Below, piece by piece: positions 5,725-6,905 of a DNA stretch of 6,905 bases (its first letter is position 1; every line of letters starts with the position of its first letter). The stretch is taken from positions 1-6,905 of the forward strand of contig JALXCS010000120.1 of the NCBI GenBank assembly GCA_026990815.1, read 5' to 3'. This stretch comes from Methylomonas sp. (GTDB lineage: Bacteria; Pseudomonadota; Gammaproteobacteria; Methylococcales; Methylomonadaceae). Both the position numbers and the translations under genes were made by a program. Under the pieces are notes generated by a model. That model had not been told where the DNA came from. It saw only the letters and a list, made by a program, of their open reading frames with translations, and ran no database searches.

Positions 5725-6807
5725 ATGCATCAACTACTTTCTGAAGATACTGTAGTAACAAAATATTGGCATAAATTATCTGATGGTCGCGTTCAATGTG
5801 ATTTGTGCCCCAGGTTCTGCAAGTTACATGAAGATCAGCGTGGTTTGTGTTTTATTCGGCAAAATCTGAATAACCAGATTGTGATGACTAGTTATGGTCG
5901 CTCCAGTGGTTTCGCAGTCGATCCGGTAGAAAAAAAGCCCTTAAATCATTTTTATCCTGGCACGCCAGTGTTTTCCTTTGGCACGGCAGGGTGTAATCTG
6001 GCTTGTAAATTTTGCCAAAACTGGGATATTAGCAAATCCAGGGAAATGGATGCACTGATGAGTAAGGCATATCCACAAGACATAGCAAAAGCAGCTCTAG
6101 AGACTGGCTGCAAGAGTGTTGCATATACTTATAATGATCCGGTGATTTTCCATGAATATGCCATTGATACTGCAATGGCATGTCGAGAGCTGGGGTTAAA
6201 ATCTATCTCAGTTTCAGCAGGATATGTTTGCCCTGAACCCAGGGAAGATTTTTATAAGGTTATGGATGCTGCAAATATTGATTTGAAAGCTTTTTCTGAG
6301 CGGTTTTATCACAAAATTACCGGTAGTCATCTGCAACCGGTTTTAGAGACTTTAAAATATATCAAGCATGAAACTTCTGTTTGGTTAGAAATAACAACCT
6401 TGATTATTCCGGGAGAAAATGATTCTGAAGCAGAGATACAGGAAATGACGCAGTGGATAGTCGAAAATCTTGGGCCAGACGTGCCCCTTCACTTTTCAGC
6501 ATTTCATCCGGACTGGAAAATGATGGATAAACCTCCAACTCCGATAGAGTCTCTATTAATAGCTCGGAATATCGCTATTAAAAATGGCGTGCGCTATGCT
6601 TATGTAGGAAATGTTCACAACAAGGAAGCGGATAGCACTTATTGTCATCATTGTGGGGAATTAATTATTGGTCGAGATTGGTATGAATTATCAGAATGGA
6701 GATTAGATGAGAAAGGTTGTTGTTTGGTTTGTGGAACGCCATGTGCTGGGCACTTTGATGCCAAGCCGGGAAATTGGGGCAGAAAACAGATGGCGGTTAA
6801 ATTTTAA
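5725..6807 (+). CDS. amrS: AmmeMemoRadiSam system radical SAM enzyme
   Basis: This 360-residue protein is the radical SAM member of the AMMECR1/MEMO set, related in fold to pyruvate formate-lyase activating enzymes. The [4Fe-4S] motif that cleaves S-adenosylmethionine is CNLACKFC (C90, C94, C97). Before it lies a second cysteine cluster, CDLCPRFC plus GLC (C25, C28, C32, C42). At the C-terminus are two CxxC knuckles (C307/C310 and C333/C336, with further C332 and C340), which look like a zinc-ribbon or rubredoxin-like site. Other family segments are YTYNDPVIFHEYAID (134-148), NIDLKAF (184-190), HFSAFHPDWKM (256-266) and YAYVGNVHNKE (291-301). The length is normal. The enzyme is cytoplasmic and makes a 5'-deoxyadenosyl radical; its target is unknown, with AmrA, AmrB or a small molecule all possible. 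It is transcribed divergently from amrB-amrA and starts with a strong ribosome site. Family assignment is very secure. Confidence 0.96.
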   Translation: MHQLLSEDTVVTKYWHKLSDGRVQCDLCPRFCKLHEDQRGLCFIRQNLNNQIVMTSYGRSSGFAVDPVEKKPLNHFYPGTPVFSFGTAGCNLACKFCQNWDISKSREMDALMSKAYPQDIAKAALETGCKSVAYTYNDPVIFHEYAIDTAMACRELGLKSISVSAGYVCPEPREDFYKVMDAANIDLKAFSERFYHKITGSHLQPVLETLKYIKHETSVWLEITTLIIPGENDSEAEIQEMTQWIVENLGPDVPLHFSAFHPDWKMMDKPPTPIESLLIARNIAIKNGVRYAYVGNVHNKEADSTYCHHCGELIIGRDWYELSEWRLDEKGCCLVCGTPCAGHFDAKPGNWGRKQMAVKF

Positions 6808-6809
6808 CC
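6795..6809. repeat. 15-nt palindrome spanning the amrS stop codon
   Basis: GGTTAAA and TTTAACC flank a single central T, giving a perfect 7-bp dyad. It overlaps the last codons and TAA of amrS and lies just beside the convergent gene end. With a 1-nt centre it can form only a short 4-bp stem in RNA, so a terminator role is weak; it may be chance. Confidence 0.3.
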
Positions 6810-6812
6810 TGA

Positions 6813-6905
6813 TTACCAATAAGCTTCAGCCAATTTCAACAGTCGCGCTGGCATGGGTGGTGTTTGAACTGCCGCATGCGTCAATCGCCGCACTAATTTA
6901 TCCAG
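6813..6905 (-). CDS. C-terminal end of an unidentified protein, cut by window edge
   Basis: A minus-strand frame enters from the right edge and is open for 30 codons to a TAA at 6815-6813. The residues (ending in PARLLKLAEAYW) look like genuine protein with an amphipathic C-terminal helix, and no stop interrupts the frame. It converges on amrS, with 5 bp between the two stop codons and no terminator between them. I do not recognise the family from this fragment, and it is too short to assign a function. Confidence 0.6.
   Translation of the reverse strand: MDKLVRRLTHAAVQTPPMPARLLKLAEAYW

Noticed and set aside
5584..5733. A 50-codon N-terminal extension of amrB reaching a start at 5733
   Set aside because: It covers the divergent promoter region and the amrS ribosome site and start, has no family-like residues, and MEMO proteins begin at the RQPAVAGTFYP motif.
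1..6905. tRNA, rRNA or known riboswitch
   Set aside because: I found no cloverleaf with a TTC-type loop, no rRNA-like stretch and no long structured leader; short leaders and coding sequence fill the window.

Overview
The window holds two unrelated gene groups separated by a non-coding stretch of about 490 bp with a repeat-like element. The DNA is AT-rich. Gene style (Wzm/Wzt O-antigen export, RfbC, a complete AMMECR1/MEMO/radical-SAM set) fits a Gram-negative bacterium, probably a proteobacterium. The repeat in the middle gap vaguely resembles intergenic repeats of gammaproteobacterial methanotrophs, but that is an impression from memory and the taxon cannot be fixed from the sequence alone.

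Left part (about 1-3751, all on the minus strand, so read right to left): rfbC (dTDP-4-dehydrorhamnose 3,5-epimerase), wzm (ABC-2 type polysaccharide permease), wzt (ATPase with a C-terminal glycan-recognition-like domain), then a PAPS-type sulfotransferase. The first three genes overlap (4 bp, then 11 bp) and the fourth follows after 51 bp, so this is one operon. It looks like part of an O-antigen or capsule cluster: RfbC supplies a dTDP-rhamnose-type precursor, Wzm/Wzt export the finished chain across the inner membrane, and the sulfotransferase may decorate it. Glycosyltransferases and the other rml genes are not in the window and probably lie beyond the left edge or elsewhere. This part looks more AT-rich and richer in homopolymers than the right part.

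Middle (3752-4244): no convincing gene. It contains a weak candidate promoter for the rfbC operon, a nested inverted-repeat element of about 153 bp (3934-4086) with 13-bp perfect outer arms and 23-bp near-perfect inner arms, resembling a MITE, and a separate AT-rich hairpin (4170-4200).

Right part (4245-6807): the full AmmeMemoRadiSam system. amrB (MEMO family) and amrA (AMMECR1 family) overlap and run leftward; amrS (radical SAM enzyme with extra cysteine clusters at both ends) runs rightward from the shared intergenic region 5584-5724. The three proteins are widely conserved partners whose common substrate I cannot name; this is the least understood biology in the window. At the right edge, the last 30 codons of an unidentified minus-strand gene converge on amrS with a gap of only 5 bp.
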